Below are positions 44,646 through 53,127 of a DNA stretch of 64,000 nt, piece after piece; positions within the stretch are counted from its first letter, which is position 1, and every line of letters starts with the position of its first letter. The notes under the pieces were generated by a model. That model did not search any database and was not told the DNA's origin. It worked only from the letters and a program-made list of their open reading frames with translations. Made by a program: the position numbers and the translations under genes. This DNA comes from Flavobacterium sp. HSC-32F16 (GTDB taxonomy: Bacteria > Bacteroidota > Bacteroidia > Flavobacteriales > Flavobacteriaceae), in the NCBI RefSeq assembly GCF_024171645.1, contig NZ_JALKAC010000003.1, forward strand, positions 186,001 to 250,000, in the 5' to 3' direction.

Positions 44646-45776
44646 ATGTCAGCAAAAATTCAACTTAATACCATTGAGGAAGCTATAGAAGATATTCGTC
44701 AAGGTAAAGTAATAATTGTAGTCGATGATGAGGATCGCGAAAATGAAGGTGATTTTTTGGCTGCTGCCGAGAAAGTAACCCCGGAAATGATCAATTTTAT
44801 GGCTACACACGGACGTGGATTAATTTGTACACCGCTTACAGAAAGCCGTTGTAAAGAACTTGATTTACGTGCCATGGTTACTAATAACACAGATCACATG
44901 GAAACTGCTTTTACGGTTTCTGTTGATTTAAAAGGAAATGGCGTTACAACTGGAATTTCTGCAGCTGACAGATCTAAAACAGTACAATCGCTAATTGACC
45001 CAAATACAAAACCACACGATTTAGCCCGTCCGGGACATATTTTTCCTTTGATTGCCAAACAAGGTGGTGTTTTAAGAAGAACCGGACATACTGAAGCTGC
45101 AATTGATTTTGCAAGACTGGCCGGCTTTAAACCTGCCGGAGTTATCTGCGAAATTTTGAACGAAGACGGAACAATGTCCCGTTTGCCTGAATTAATTAAA
45201 GTTGCTAAGAAATTCAACCTTAAATTAGTTTCGATTGAAGATTTAGTTGCTTACAGAATGCAGCATGACAGTTTAATCATCAAGAAAGAAGATTTCGATA
45301 TTGAAACTCGTTTCGGTACTTTCAGGCTTAGAGCTTACGAGCAGACTACAAACAAACAGATTCATATTGCTTTAACAAAAGGAACCTGGAATCTTGGTGA
45401 ACCAATTTTAACAAGAATTCACTCTTCTCAGGTTAACAATGATTTATTAGGCACTTTAACTAATAATGCAGAACAACAGTTAGACGATATGTTTAAGGTT
45501 ATTAATGAAAATGGCAAAGGCGCCGTTATCTTTATTAACCAGGATATGACTGCTGTAAACTTATTAAACCGAATTGCTGAGCTTAAATCTTTACAATCAA
45601 ACGGAACATTAAAAGCACCGAAGATCATTATTGATAGTAAAGATTACGGAATTGGAGCTCAAATCCTTCATGACATTGATATTTCTAAGATTAGATTAGT
45701 TTCTAATACAGAACAAACAAAACGTGTTGGAATGATTGGATATGGCCTTGAAATAACTGAATATGTAACTTATTAA
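44646..45776 (+). CDS. ribB: 3,4-dihydroxy-2-butanone-4-phosphate synthase with degenerate GTP cyclohydrolase II-like domain
   Basis: A 376-residue RibBA-type protein. The N-terminal RibB domain (1-205) is intact: [19 protein letters not shown] (acidic metal site), [12 protein letters not shown] and [14 protein letters not shown]. The C-terminal RibA-like domain (about 212-376) keeps the fold's late part ([28 protein letters not shown]), but the three zinc cysteines and the RQEGRGIGL loop are absent (replaced by [12 protein letters not shown] and [12 protein letters not shown]). So only the RibB reaction is expected. It is in an operon with lptF/G and a thioesterase. Confidence 0.93.
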   Translation: MSAKIQLNTIEEAIEDIRQGKVIIVVDDEDRENEGDFLAAAEKVTPEMINFMATHGRGLICTPLTESRCKELDLRAMVTNNTDHMETAFTVSVDLKGNGVTTGISAADRSKTVQSLIDPNTKPHDLARPGHIFPLIAKQGGVLRRTGHTEAAIDFARLAGFKPAGVICEILNEDGTMSRLPELIKVAKKFNLKLVSIEDLVAYRMQHDSLIIKKEDFDIETRFGTFRLRAYEQTTNKQIHIALTKGTWNLGEPILTRIHSSQVNNDLLGTLTNNAEQQLDDMFKVINENGKGAVIFINQDMTAVNLLNRIAELKSLQSNGTLKAPKIIIDSKDYGIGAQILHDIDISKIRLVSNTEQTKRVGMIGYGLEITEYVTY

Positions 45777-45777
45777 T

Positions 45778-46176
45778 ATGGGAACTGTAGAAGAAAGAAT
45801 TTTAAAATCGGAGACACGTATTTTTAAAGCGGTTTTCCCTAGTACAACGAATCATTATGATACTTTATTTGGCGGAACTGCGCTTCATTTAATGGATGAA
45901 GTCGCTTTTATTTGTGCCACGCGTTTCAGTCGTAAAAAAGTAGTTACTATATCTACAGGTCAAATTGACTTTAAAAAAGCAATTCCGGCCGGAACTTTAA
46001 TTGAGTTAGTAGCAAAAGTAGACAGTGTAGGAAGAACAAGCTGTAAAATTCACGTGGATATTTTTATGGAACAAATGTATTCTGAACTTCGCGAAACAGT
46101 AGTTTCAGGAACTTTTTCGTTTGTTGCTGTTGATGAAAACAAAAAACCAACGCCAATTTTAGACGATTTAGAATAA
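45778..46176 (+). CDS. Acyl-CoA thioesterase (hot-dog fold, YciA/acyl-CoA hydrolase type)
   Basis: A 132-residue cytoplasmic hot-dog protein. NHYDTLFGGTALHLMDEVAFICATRFS (about 22-48) is the catalytic helix region with Asp37-type residue, and VTISTGQIDFKKAIPAG and VGRTSCKIHVDIFMEQ follow. Last gene of the operon that starts at tpx; the start overlaps the ribB stop context with no gap. Confidence 0.9.
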   Translation: MGTVEERILKSETRIFKAVFPSTTNHYDTLFGGTALHLMDEVAFICATRFSRKKVVTISTGQIDFKKAIPAGTLIELVAKVDSVGRTSCKIHVDIFMEQMYSELRETVVSGTFSFVAVDENKKPTPILDDLE

Positions 46177-46287
46177 TATTTTTAAAATTCCTTGTTTCGC
46201 AAATACTGATAATTAGATACTTAAAAAATTACTCGAAAAACTTTAAAAAAAAGTCTAAAAAAAGTTTTAATAACCAAAAAACAGTCT

Positions 46288-46295
46288 TATATTTG
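46288..46295 (+). promoter_or_regulatory. Promoter -7 box of tRNA-Ser copy 1
   Basis: TATATTTG, matching TAnnTTTG, about 33 bp upstream of the tRNA. The same position at copy 2 has TATCTTTG (59585-59592). Confidence 0.65.
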
Positions 46296-46327
46296 CACCC
46301 GCAATCAGGCAATGATCGCAACATACT

Positions 46328-46415
46328 GGAGAAATGGCAGAGCGGTCGAATGCGGCAGTCTTGAAAACTGTTGACTGTAACAGGTCCGGGGGTTCGAATC
46401 CCTCTTTCTCCGCCA
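46328..46415 (+). tRNA. tRNA-Ser(UGA), copy 1
   Basis: 88 nt with a full cloverleaf: acceptor stem GGAGAAA/TTTCTCC, anticodon loop CTTGAAA giving anticodon TGA, long variable arm, T-loop GGTTCGAATCC, and encoded CCA. It lies at the core-genome edge of the accessory region; the island integrase follows about 260 bp downstream. Confidence 0.96.
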
Positions 46416-46448
46416 GATGGAGTTTCAAAAGAAACTTTAAAAGTCAAA

Positions 46449-46481
46449 AGCCTTTAAACACTAGTGTTTAAAGGCTTTTTC
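46449..46481 (+). terminator. Terminator of tRNA-Ser copy 1
   Basis: A perfect 28-bp palindrome (AGCCTTTAAACACT and its complement) followed by Ts. The same structure with one different loop base pair is at 59747-59779 after copy 2. Confidence 0.9.
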
Positions 46482-46534
46482 GTTTTTACACACTTTTCAA
46501 AAAGCACATGTTTTATCAAAGAATGGTTACCCTA

Positions 46535-46585
46535 TTAGTTACCCAGTCTTTTTTTGAATATTTTTTATCAAAAATGGGTAACTAA
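46535..46585. other. Putative att inverted repeat (left)
   Basis: TTAGTTACCCA (46535-46545) and TGGGTAACTAA (46575-46585) are perfect inverted 11-mers, 29 bp apart, about 120 bp after the tRNA and 90 bp before the integrase. The same pair occurs at 59823-59872 after tRNA copy 2. Probably recombinase binding sites. Confidence 0.6.
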
Positions 46586-46676
46586 AACAGAAGAATTCCC
46601 CGGGAATTCCCTGCTGTCAATGGGCTCTCTTAAAATTTTTAACTCAATTTGATTATTAATTTTAAAACTAGATAAC

Positions 46677-47900
46677 ATGTTAAAAGTAATTTTTTACCAG
46701 AAATCCGACAGAGTAAACAAGAACGGCGAATCTCCCATCTATGCACGTTTGAGCTACAATGACAAACAAATTTCAATATCAACCGGACAAGCCATTTTAA
46801 AAGAAAGATGGGTCAGCACTAACAACCTTAGAAACCAGCTTAAAATTGAAAAGGAAATAGTAATCAAAAATCTTCTTGATCTTTTCCAGCTTAATGCAGC
46901 CAAAAAATTTACTGAACTCTTCAGAATTGATCCTGAGGTTAACCTTCAATTATTAAAAGCTGAACTCACAGGAAAAGTCAAAATCGACCAGCCTGAAGGC
47001 CCAACCATAATTCAGATTATGGACACTTACATCTTATTTTTCAACAAAAGAGTTAAATCAGGAGAGCGTGCGCCGGCTTCACTTCAGAAATACAAAAGGG
47101 CAAAAGATCTGCTTTTGAATTTCATTACCGTTACCTACAAAAAGGAAGATATGCCAGCATTTGAACTATCAAGCTCGTTTGTCTTTAAACTCGAACAGTT
47201 CCTTAAATACGAGAGCAGTTTTAAAGACCAGACAGGCATCAAAAACAATTCAGTGGTAAAGTATATGAAAATGTACAAAACTGCCTGCAATTACGCCATC
47301 AAGATGGATTTGATCATAAAAAACCCATTCAATATCTATGACGGCAGACTCAGCGTAAAAGATGCCGTTTTCCTTACACAGCAAGAATTGAACACAATTG
47401 AGAATAAAATATTTCCAACGCCTCGTCTGGAAAAGGTTAAGGATATATTTCTGTTTAGCTGCTATACCGGCTACGCCCCTGTCGATGCACTGGAATTGAC
47501 AGAAAGAAACTTATCCGAAGATTCAAATGGAAACTTATGGATTATGACCAGCAGAGCCAAAACTGCCATTAGAGCCAATGTTCCGGTACTGCCTACTGTT
47601 GAGAAAATTATTTCTAAATACAAAAATCAGCAGAAAGGTCTTATCCCGAAAATATCCAATCAGAAAATGAATGCCTATCTTAAGGAGATTGCAGATGTCT
47701 GCGGCATAAACAAACATCTTACTTGGTATGTTGCCAGACATACATTTGCCACCACTGTCACTTTGGGAAATGGAGTAAGACTCGAAAACGTATCAGCAAT
47801 GATGGAACATACCAATACAAAGCAGACACAGCATTATGCAAAGGTTTTAGATGTTAATATAATGGAAGATATGGAAAAACTTAAATCTAAGTTTAAGTAA
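46677..47900 (+). CDS. Tyrosine recombinase (island integrase)
   Basis: A 407-residue integrase of the Bacteroidota type: an N-terminal arm-binding domain, a SAM-like core-binding domain (about 105-200; FLKYESSFKDQTGIKNNSVVKYMKMYK) and a catalytic domain. The catalytic tyrosine is in QHYAKVLD near 390, and RHTFATTVT carries the second Arg. The first Arg position reads YTGYAPVDAL and the histidine before ARH is Tyr (WYVARHTFA). Lack of Arg I is known from IntDOT-like enzymes; the His change is less usual. The gene lies beside tRNA-Ser, its probable target. Confidence 0.9.
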   Translation: MLKVIFYQKSDRVNKNGESPIYARLSYNDKQISISTGQAILKERWVSTNNLRNQLKIEKEIVIKNLLDLFQLNAAKKFTELFRIDPEVNLQLLKAELTGKVKIDQPEGPTIIQIMDTYILFFNKRVKSGERAPASLQKYKRAKDLLLNFITVTYKKEDMPAFELSSSFVFKLEQFLKYESSFKDQTGIKNNSVVKYMKMYKTACNYAIKMDLIIKNPFNIYDGRLSVKDAVFLTQQELNTIENKIFPTPRLEKVKDIFLFSCYTGYAPVDALELTERNLSEDSNGNLWIMTSRAKTAIRANVPVLPTVEKIISKYKNQQKGLIPKISNQKMNAYLKEIADVCGINKHLTWYVARHTFATTVTLGNGVRLENVSAMMEHTNTKQTQHYAKVLDVNIMEDMEKLKSKFK

Positions 47901-48278
47901 TATTTTATTAAAAACAGTCTTCTATTTCGAAACCTCTTTTCGTAGTTACCTTTAAAAATCTGATTATTTATTTTTCAAGTATGACAGAATTACGGTGAGT
48001 CACATCAAAAAAGAAAACTTAAGTAAAATCATGAGACCAAACTCTAGATTCGAATCACAGACATCCCTTATATCGCATATTGCGATATGCAATATGCGAT
48101 ATAAATAATCTATTTATCAACAAAATAGAATTGACTAACATCTCCAATTGCGTCCGCAATGCGGACGCAATTGAAATGAATACTAAAAATGTATATCCCT
48201 TTTAGTTTCTTTAGCTGACCATGTTTACTAATTCTAACACAACCGAATATACTAATTTAAACACGTACATATTTACGA
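47901..48278. other. Gene-free decayed DNA with perfect palindromes
   Basis: No intact gene. ATATCGCATATTGC is followed after 5 bases by its complement (48070-48102). CAATTGCGTCCGC-AAT-GCGGACGCAATTG is at 48145-48173; read as protein it gives PIASAMRTQLK, close to the PIVSAVRTQF of the DUF1016 remnant downstream, so it may be a second small fragment of such a gene. Confidence 0.5.
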
Positions 48279-48500
48279 ATTGAACGGCAGGGAAAAGAAA
48301 GAGCCAATTACTGTACTTACTTGATTAAATCTCTTGCAGAAGGAGATAAGCATCAGTGCGGAACTGGCTTTCACACTGCTAATTAATTGGTATCTAAAAT
48401 CTTACAGAATATTTCCAATTGTGTCGGCAGTGCGGACACAATTTAACTGGTACATTGAACTGATGCAAAATTATTTACAACCATACGGATTGATTTCTTG
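48279..48500 (+). pseudogene. Remnant of a DUF1016/YhcG-type nuclease gene
   Basis: In one frame from 48279 the DNA reads IERQGKERANYCTYLIKSLAEG..CGTGFH then a stop. In the +1 frame from about 48388 it reads INWYLKSYRIFPIVSAVRTQFNW. Joined, this matches the DUF1016 N-terminal domain of PDDEXK nuclease-domain proteins (GxYIVExEQxGKERAxYGxxLIxxLS...GFSxxxLxxYRxFYxxFP). A frameshift and the missing rest make it a pseudogene. It was probably part of an older defence locus in the island. Confidence 0.65.
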
Positions 48501-48747
48501 CATTATAATGAGCAATCCTATTCTCAGGATTTACAATTTATTCAGGATATCAAATTTTTAATTCAAATTCGATAGACAAAATTGACAAAAAAGATAAAAT
48601 TTCAGTTGAACCCAATAATATAAATATCTTCGTAAAGAAAAAAAAATAAACAATGCAATAAGTATTAATGTTTTAAAAAATATTAAACTATAAAATCGAT
48701 TGTGATAAATTAACTATTGTTGATTAAAAATAAAACCTGTTTTGCAA

Positions 48748-49506
48748 ATGAAAATCCAATACTGCTCAGACCTCCATCTAGAGTTCCCAGAGAACAAAAA
48801 ACACATAGTTGACAATCCCATAAACCCAGAGGCAGATATTCTAATTTTAGCTGGAGATATAGTTCCGTTTGCTATAATTGATAAACATCAAGATTTCTTC
48901 GATTATATTTCTAGTAATTTCAAAATGACTTTCTGGATACCAGGAAATCATGAATATTACTATTATAACATTGCTGAAAAAAGCGGTTCTTTAGATATCC
49001 AAATCAGAGAGAACATAATTTTAGTAAACAACTGTATGAAAGAAATTTTGGGTGTAAATATTATTTTTTCTACCCTTTGGTCAAATATTTCAGAAACAAG
49101 GCGCTGGCTAATTCAACAAAGCCTTTCCGATTTTAAAGTAATTAATTGTAATGATAGATTATTAAATGTTGATGATTACAATCTATTACACCAAAAAAGT
49201 GTAGAATTTTTACAAAACACATTAAATGAAAAATCAAATAAAAAAACAATTGTTGTAACCCATCATGCACCAACATTTATTAACTATCCTGAGAAATATG
49301 CCAATAGCAATATCAACGAAGCTTTTGCTTCGGAATTAGAAAAACTCATTGAAGATAGTAATATTGATTATTGGATTTACGGACACCATCACGTCAACCT
49401 TGCTGATTTTGAGATTGGAAATACAAAACTAATAACCAATCAATTAGGATATATTAAGTACAATGAAAATACAGGATTTAATGATAAAGCTATTATTTCG
49501 ATATAA
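48748..49506 (+). CDS. Metallophosphoesterase (calcineurin-like)
   Basis: A 252-residue soluble enzyme with the complete two-metal motif set: SDLHLEF (7-13), ILAGDIVPF (about 35-43), IPGNHEYYYY (about 71-80), VVTHHAP (about 173-179) and YGHHHVN (about 213-219). Substrate unknown; relatives hydrolyse phosphodiesters including nucleic acids. The ATG at 48748 is preferred to an upstream TTG. No partner gene is within 130 bp; the next gene has its own promoter. Confidence 0.88.
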   Translation: MKIQYCSDLHLEFPENKKHIVDNPINPEADILILAGDIVPFAIIDKHQDFFDYISSNFKMTFWIPGNHEYYYYNIAEKSGSLDIQIRENIILVNNCMKEILGVNIIFSTLWSNISETRRWLIQQSLSDFKVINCNDRLLNVDDYNLLHQKSVEFLQNTLNEKSNKKTIVVTHHAPTFINYPEKYANSNINEAFASELEKLIEDSNIDYWIYGHHHVNLADFEIGNTKLITNQLGYIKYNENTGFNDKAIISI

Positions 49507-49559
49507 AACTGATTTCTTTTATACAATAATAACTGTACTTTATTCATTAATAAATTAAT

Positions 49560-49615
49560 TTTCAATATAATAAACCTATATTTGCACAATAAACCTATGT
49601 GGTTTATTATTAATT
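49560..49615 (+). promoter_or_regulatory. Promoter and operator of the AbiE-like operon
   Basis: TATATTTG at 49577-49584 is a -7 box. AATAAACC (49588) and GGTTTATT (49601) form an inverted pair over a 5-bp centre just downstream, and another AATAAACC precedes the -7 box at 49569. An autoregulating antitoxin could bind here and block transcription. Confidence 0.6.
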
Positions 49616-49638
49616 TTATTAGTTTATTCTAATTTATT

Positions 49639-50628
49639 ATGGAAAAATTAAAAGACTATATCCAACAAATACTTGGCGTACAACTCGAAATAAAAGAGTT
49701 GCAAAATGAACAATTGAATAAGTTGCCTTTTATATTCATGAGCAATTTTAAATTCTATAGCACTACTTTAAGTAATCACGAATTAATTTTATTGGAACTT
49801 AATAAAGAAGATATTCTCAATGCAAGCCAATTGAGAAAGCAAATAGTAGAAATTCAAAAAAAGCTTGAAAAAAGAATAATTATAGTTACTGATACTATAA
49901 GCGCACTAAATCGTAAACGACTAATAGAGCATAAAATCAGTTTCATTATTCCTGGGAAGCAAATGTATCTAACAGAATTATTAATAGATATTCAAGATTA
50001 CGAGAAAGAAAAGGAATTTAAAAAATCTTTCTTGTTACTGCCCTCAGCTCAGCTAATCTTACTATATCAAATTTTACACAAAGACGATAATTTAAGCCAA
50101 TATACATTCAAAGAACTAGCAGAAAAGTTACAATATACCCAAATGGGAATAACTAAAGCAATAGAAAATCTGAGAAGATTAGCGATAGTGAAAGTTGAAG
50201 GAACAAAAGAAAAGAATATTATTTTCGAAAAAGACCTGCAAAAGCTTTGGGGAGATAGTGAACGATTATTAATTAACCCAGTTATGAAAACTGTTTATGT
50301 TGATGAAAAGCCAAAAGGATTATTAAAATCTAATACAACTGCACTAGAAGAATATACGGATATGAATCCAAGTGCATTAGAATATTTTGCTATAGAGAAA
50401 AAACAATTTTACGAGTTAGAGAAAAACAATAAGTTAGTTAATCTGAATAATGAAAATGGAAATTTTGCATTAGAAGTTTGGAAATACAATCCGGAACTAA
50501 TCACAAAAGGAATCACAAAGAAAAATAATGTAGATCCACTGTCTTTATATTTAAGTTTAAAAGACAGATTTATTGACGAAAGAACAGATATGGCATTAGA
50601 CCAAATAATTGAAAAATACATATGGTAA
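49639..50628 (+). CDS. Putative antitoxin with MarR-like wHTH (AbiEi-like role)
   Basis: A 329-residue protein. A central winged-helix segment near 148-185 (FKELAEKLQYTQMGITKAIENLRRLAIVKVEGT) is of the MarR type, inside N- and C-terminal domains I do not recognise. It precedes and overlaps by 7 bases a nucleotidyltransferase gene, the layout of type IV AbiE modules, where the DNA-binding AbiEi represses the operon and counters AbiEii. The N-terminal 140 residues lack the standard AbiEi pattern, so the family link is by order and fold only. Confidence 0.65.
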   Translation: MEKLKDYIQQILGVQLEIKELQNEQLNKLPFIFMSNFKFYSTTLSNHELILLELNKEDILNASQLRKQIVEIQKKLEKRIIIVTDTISALNRKRLIEHKISFIIPGKQMYLTELLIDIQDYEKEKEFKKSFLLLPSAQLILLYQILHKDDNLSQYTFKELAEKLQYTQMGITKAIENLRRLAIVKVEGTKEKNIIFEKDLQKLWGDSERLLINPVMKTVYVDEKPKGLLKSNTTALEEYTDMNPSALEYFAIEKKQFYELEKNNKLVNLNNENGNFALEVWKYNPELITKGITKKNNVDPLSLYLSLKDRFIDERTDMALDQIIEKYIW

Positions 50629-51380
50629 GAGGTTTAGAAATTTTCAGACAACACTTTAAAGAATTCACAGACAACTATATTATCATTGGCGGAACCGCTT
50701 GTGATATTGTTATTAATAATGTAGGACTTACACCAAGAGCAACAAAAGACATCGATATCATTTTAGTAATAGAAGCTTTAAGTCCTGAATTTGCAACTCA
50801 CTTTTGGGAGTTTATTAAACAAGGAAATTATGAAGTAAAAGAAAAAAGCGAAGAAGACCGAAAATACTATCGTTTTCAAAAACCTCAAGTAGAAGAATTT
50901 CCATTTCAAATTGAATTGTTTTCAAGAATCCCAGATTTGTTAGATTTAGAAGAACAAGCACATCTAACGCCAATTCCAGTAGATACCGAAATTTCAAGCC
51001 TTTCAGCAATATTAATGGATGATGATTATTACAATTTTACAATCAAACATAGCCAATTAGATAACGGCATCCATTTAGCCAATACAGAGGCTTTAATAGT
51101 TTTAAAAGCAAAAGCATTCCTAGATTATAAAACCCGAAAAGAGAATGGAGAAAAGATTGATGAAAGACAGTTACGTAAGCATAAAATGGATGTATTCAGA
51201 TTGTTATTATTATTAACACCTGAAGATAATTTCACAATTCCTACAAGTGTAAAAGCAGATATAGCAAATTTTACTGAAGCTGTAAAAACAGATTTACCAG
51301 ATAAACAAATTTTTAAAGAAATGGGTGCTGGAAATGTAAACGTAAAAGAATTATTTGAGCAATTAATTAAGGTTTTTTAA
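50622..51380 (+). CDS. Nucleotidyltransferase-type toxin (AbiEii-like)
   Basis: A 252-residue protein of the polymerase-beta nucleotidyltransferase fold. The motif IIIGGTACDI..(15)..ATKDIDIIL (about 20-48) supplies the GG and DxD metal-binding residues; a third acidic strand is in PFQIELFSR near 90-98. AbiEii/MenT-type toxins transfer nucleotides to tRNA or protein to stop growth during infection. Its gene overlaps the putative antitoxin gene. No repeat or transposon is between them, so they form one cassette. Confidence 0.75.
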   Translation: MVRGLEIFRQHFKEFTDNYIIIGGTACDIVINNVGLTPRATKDIDIILVIEALSPEFATHFWEFIKQGNYEVKEKSEEDRKYYRFQKPQVEEFPFQIELFSRIPDLLDLEEQAHLTPIPVDTEISSLSAILMDDDYYNFTIKHSQLDNGIHLANTEALIVLKAKAFLDYKTRKENGEKIDERQLRKHKMDVFRLLLLLTPEDNFTIPTSVKADIANFTEAVKTDLPDKQIFKEMGAGNVNVKELFEQLIKVF

Positions 51381-51459
51381 TATTTAATAAAAATAAGCAA
51401 AGTATCTGTCAAAAATAAAAAACTTTAGAAATTTTAAAGGAGTATTATTTAATGTAAAA

Positions 51460-51478
51460 CTCTCAACAGCGTTGAGAG
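51460..51478. other. Small hairpin after the AbiE-like operon
   Basis: CTCTCAAC-AGC-GTTGAGAG, a perfect 8-bp stem, 80 bp after the nucleotidyltransferase stop. It lacks a good T-run, so terminator use is uncertain. Confidence 0.5.
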
Positions 51479-51526
51479 AAATTCAATCTAAGATAATCAA
51501 TACATTAAAAGACAGCTTAATAAATA

Positions 51527-51587
51527 TTATATGTTAAAACATATAATTAACAATTATATACACATTTTATATGTTTAAACATATAAA
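51527..51587. promoter_or_regulatory. HipB-type operator palindromes
   Basis: A perfect 22-bp palindrome TTTATATGTTTAAACATATA.. is at 51566-51587, and a near copy (TTATATGTTA/AAACATATAA) is at 51527-51546. A half site AAAAGCATATAATT lies at 51615-51627, directly before the hipB start. Spacing of about 39 bp between palindrome centres suits cooperative binding of dimers. Probably the autoregulatory sites of HipB. Confidence 0.75.
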
Positions 51588-51627
51588 TTATTATATTTAC
51601 TTAAATTCGTTGTAAAAGCATATAATT

Positions 51628-51843
51628 ATGACACTTGCAGATTTTGTAAAAGAAAAAAGAAAAGAAGTAAACCTAACACAAGAGGCTTTTGCTGAGCGTG
51701 CTGGAGTAGCGCTAACTGTAATCCGAAAAATTGAACAAGGGAAAGAAAACCTTAATCTGGAAAAAGTAAACCAAGTACTCAAAATGTTTGGACATACCCT
51801 GGCACCAGTTAATGCAAGAGAATTATCCAAAACCAATAAATAG
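51628..51843 (+). CDS. hipB: HipB-like helix-turn-helix antitoxin
   Basis: A 71-residue Xre-family HTH protein (LADFVKEKRKEVNLTQEAFAERAGVALTVIRKIEQGKENLNLEKVNQVLKMFGHTL). First gene of a three-gene module; the stop is 5 bp from the next start. In hipBA systems HipB binds operator palindromes and holds the kinase; the palindromes just upstream fit. Confidence 0.9.
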   Translation: MTLADFVKEKRKEVNLTQEAFAERAGVALTVIRKIEQGKENLNLEKVNQVLKMFGHTLAPVNARELSKTNK

Positions 51844-51848
51844 TAAGG

Positions 51849-52181
51849 ATGAGAAAAGCGGCTATATACTATAAAGACCTCTTAGCAGGAATACTCACGG
51901 AAACTGACGAAGGTGAGTATGTTTTTCAATACGAAGAAAAACATATTAAAGAGCACCCAAAGCAGTTTCTCACGTTTACTATGCCGGTAACTCCAAAACC
52001 TTATAGCGACAAACGTCTATTTCCTTTTTTTGAAGGATTAATTCCTGAAGGATGGCTATTAGATATTGCTTCAAAAAACTGGAAAATCAATCAAAATGAC
52101 CGCATGGGCTTGCTTTTAGCATGTTGCCATAACTGTATCGGAGCTGTAAGTGTCCAACCAATACCACAGGAAAATGAATAA
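51849..52181 (+). CDS. hipS: HipS-like protein (HipA N-terminal subdomain as a separate gene)
   Basis: A 110-residue protein equal to the N-terminal subdomain of HipA: AAIYYKDLLAGILTETDEGEYVFQYE, FLTFTMPVTPKPYSDKRLFPFFEGLIPEGWLL and CCHNCIGAVSV. In standard HipA this part is fused to the kinase; here it ends with its own stop and the kinase gene overlaps by 8 bases. This is the layout of HipBST, where HipS acts as the antitoxin of HipT. Confidence 0.88.
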   Translation: MRKAAIYYKDLLAGILTETDEGEYVFQYEEKHIKEHPKQFLTFTMPVTPKPYSDKRLFPFFEGLIPEGWLLDIASKNWKINQNDRMGLLLACCHNCIGAVSVQPIPQENE

Positions 52182-53127
52182 TAAAAAGTGCTTATATTGT
52201 TACAAAGTATTGGATGAAAATACAACCGGAGATTTTCACGAACAGTGCAGTCTGGATTTTTTCGGAACCAAACAGCAGCCATTATTTGAACATTCTCTGA
52301 AACAAATGGTTGAATTGGCAAAAAATGTAGTAGAAAGAAGCATAGCTGTTCCAGGAGTGCAACCTAAGCTTTCCTTATCATTAATAGATGACACTATTCA
52401 GGAAGGAAACAAAGGACGTCTTACCGTAGTGGGTGCTTTAGGAGGGAATTATATTTTCAAACCACCATCCGATCACTTTCCCGAAATGCCAGAAAACGAA
52501 CACCTAACGATGCGTATTGCTGAAGCCTTCGGAATAAATGTCGTAAAATCAAGTTTAATCCGGTTGCAATCAGGAGAGCTTTCTTATATTACAAAACGTA
52601 TTGACAGAACAGATTCAGGAGAAAAAATCCATATGCTAGATATGTTCCAAATTACCGAAGCTTTTGATAAATACAAAAGCTCAATGGAAAAAATAGGTAA
52701 AGCTCTTAACGAGTATTCAGATAATACTTTGTTGGATAAAGTTTACTTTCTGGAATTAGCTATTTTCAGCTTTTTGACTGGAAACAACGACATGCATCTT
52801 AAAAACTTCTCCATGATAAATATGGGAGATAAATGGACATTAGCCCCAGCATATGATCTCCTAAACGTAGCTATAGTCAATCCAGACGATACCGAAGAAC
52901 TCGCTTTGACTCTTGAAGGAAAAAAGAAAAAGATCAAATGGGAAAATTTCGAACGATTAGGTAAAATGTTAGAGTTAAACGACAAACAAATTGGAAGTAT
53001 AAAAAAACGTTTCTTAAAGAACAAAAACATAGCCATTCAATGGATCGATAAGTCATTCTTATCAGAAGAATACAAAGAAAAATATAGAGTACTTTTGGAA
53101 GACAGATATATCATACTTCTTCAATAA
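52174..53127 (+). CDS. hipT: HipT-like serine kinase toxin (HipA without N-subdomain)
   Basis: A 317-residue kinase. An N-terminal zinc-ribbon-like CLYCYK...HEQC (6-26) is followed by SIAVPGVQPKLSL (glycine-rich/ejection loop; Ser position equivalent to autophosphorylation site), FKPPSDHFPEMPENEH, NNDMHLKNFSM catalytic loop and APAYDLLNV metal site. E. coli HipT phosphorylates TrpS and HipA phosphorylates GltX; the target here is not known. The start at 52174 was chosen as MNNKKCLYC, after the HipS overlap. Confidence 0.88.
   Translation: MNNKKCLYCYKVLDENTTGDFHEQCSLDFFGTKQQPLFEHSLKQMVELAKNVVERSIAVPGVQPKLSLSLIDDTIQEGNKGRLTVVGALGGNYIFKPPSDHFPEMPENEHLTMRIAEAFGINVVKSSLIRLQSGELSYITKRIDRTDSGEKIHMLDMFQITEAFDKYKSSMEKIGKALNEYSDNTLLDKVYFLELAIFSFLTGNNDMHLKNFSMINMGDKWTLAPAYDLLNVAIVNPDDTEELALTLEGKKKKIKWENFERLGKMLELNDKQIGSIKKRFLKNKNIAIQWIDKSFLSEEYKEKYRVLLEDRYIILLQ

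Noticed and set aside
46229..46447. Minus-strand ORF across tRNA-Ser copy 1 ([15 protein letters not shown]...)
   Set aside because: This is the well-known artefact of translating the antisense strand of a tRNA-Ser gene; the tRNA is intact.
48334..48561. 75-residue ORF as an intact gene
   Set aside because: It is one frame of the broken DUF1016 remnant; the upstream half lies in another frame with a stop.
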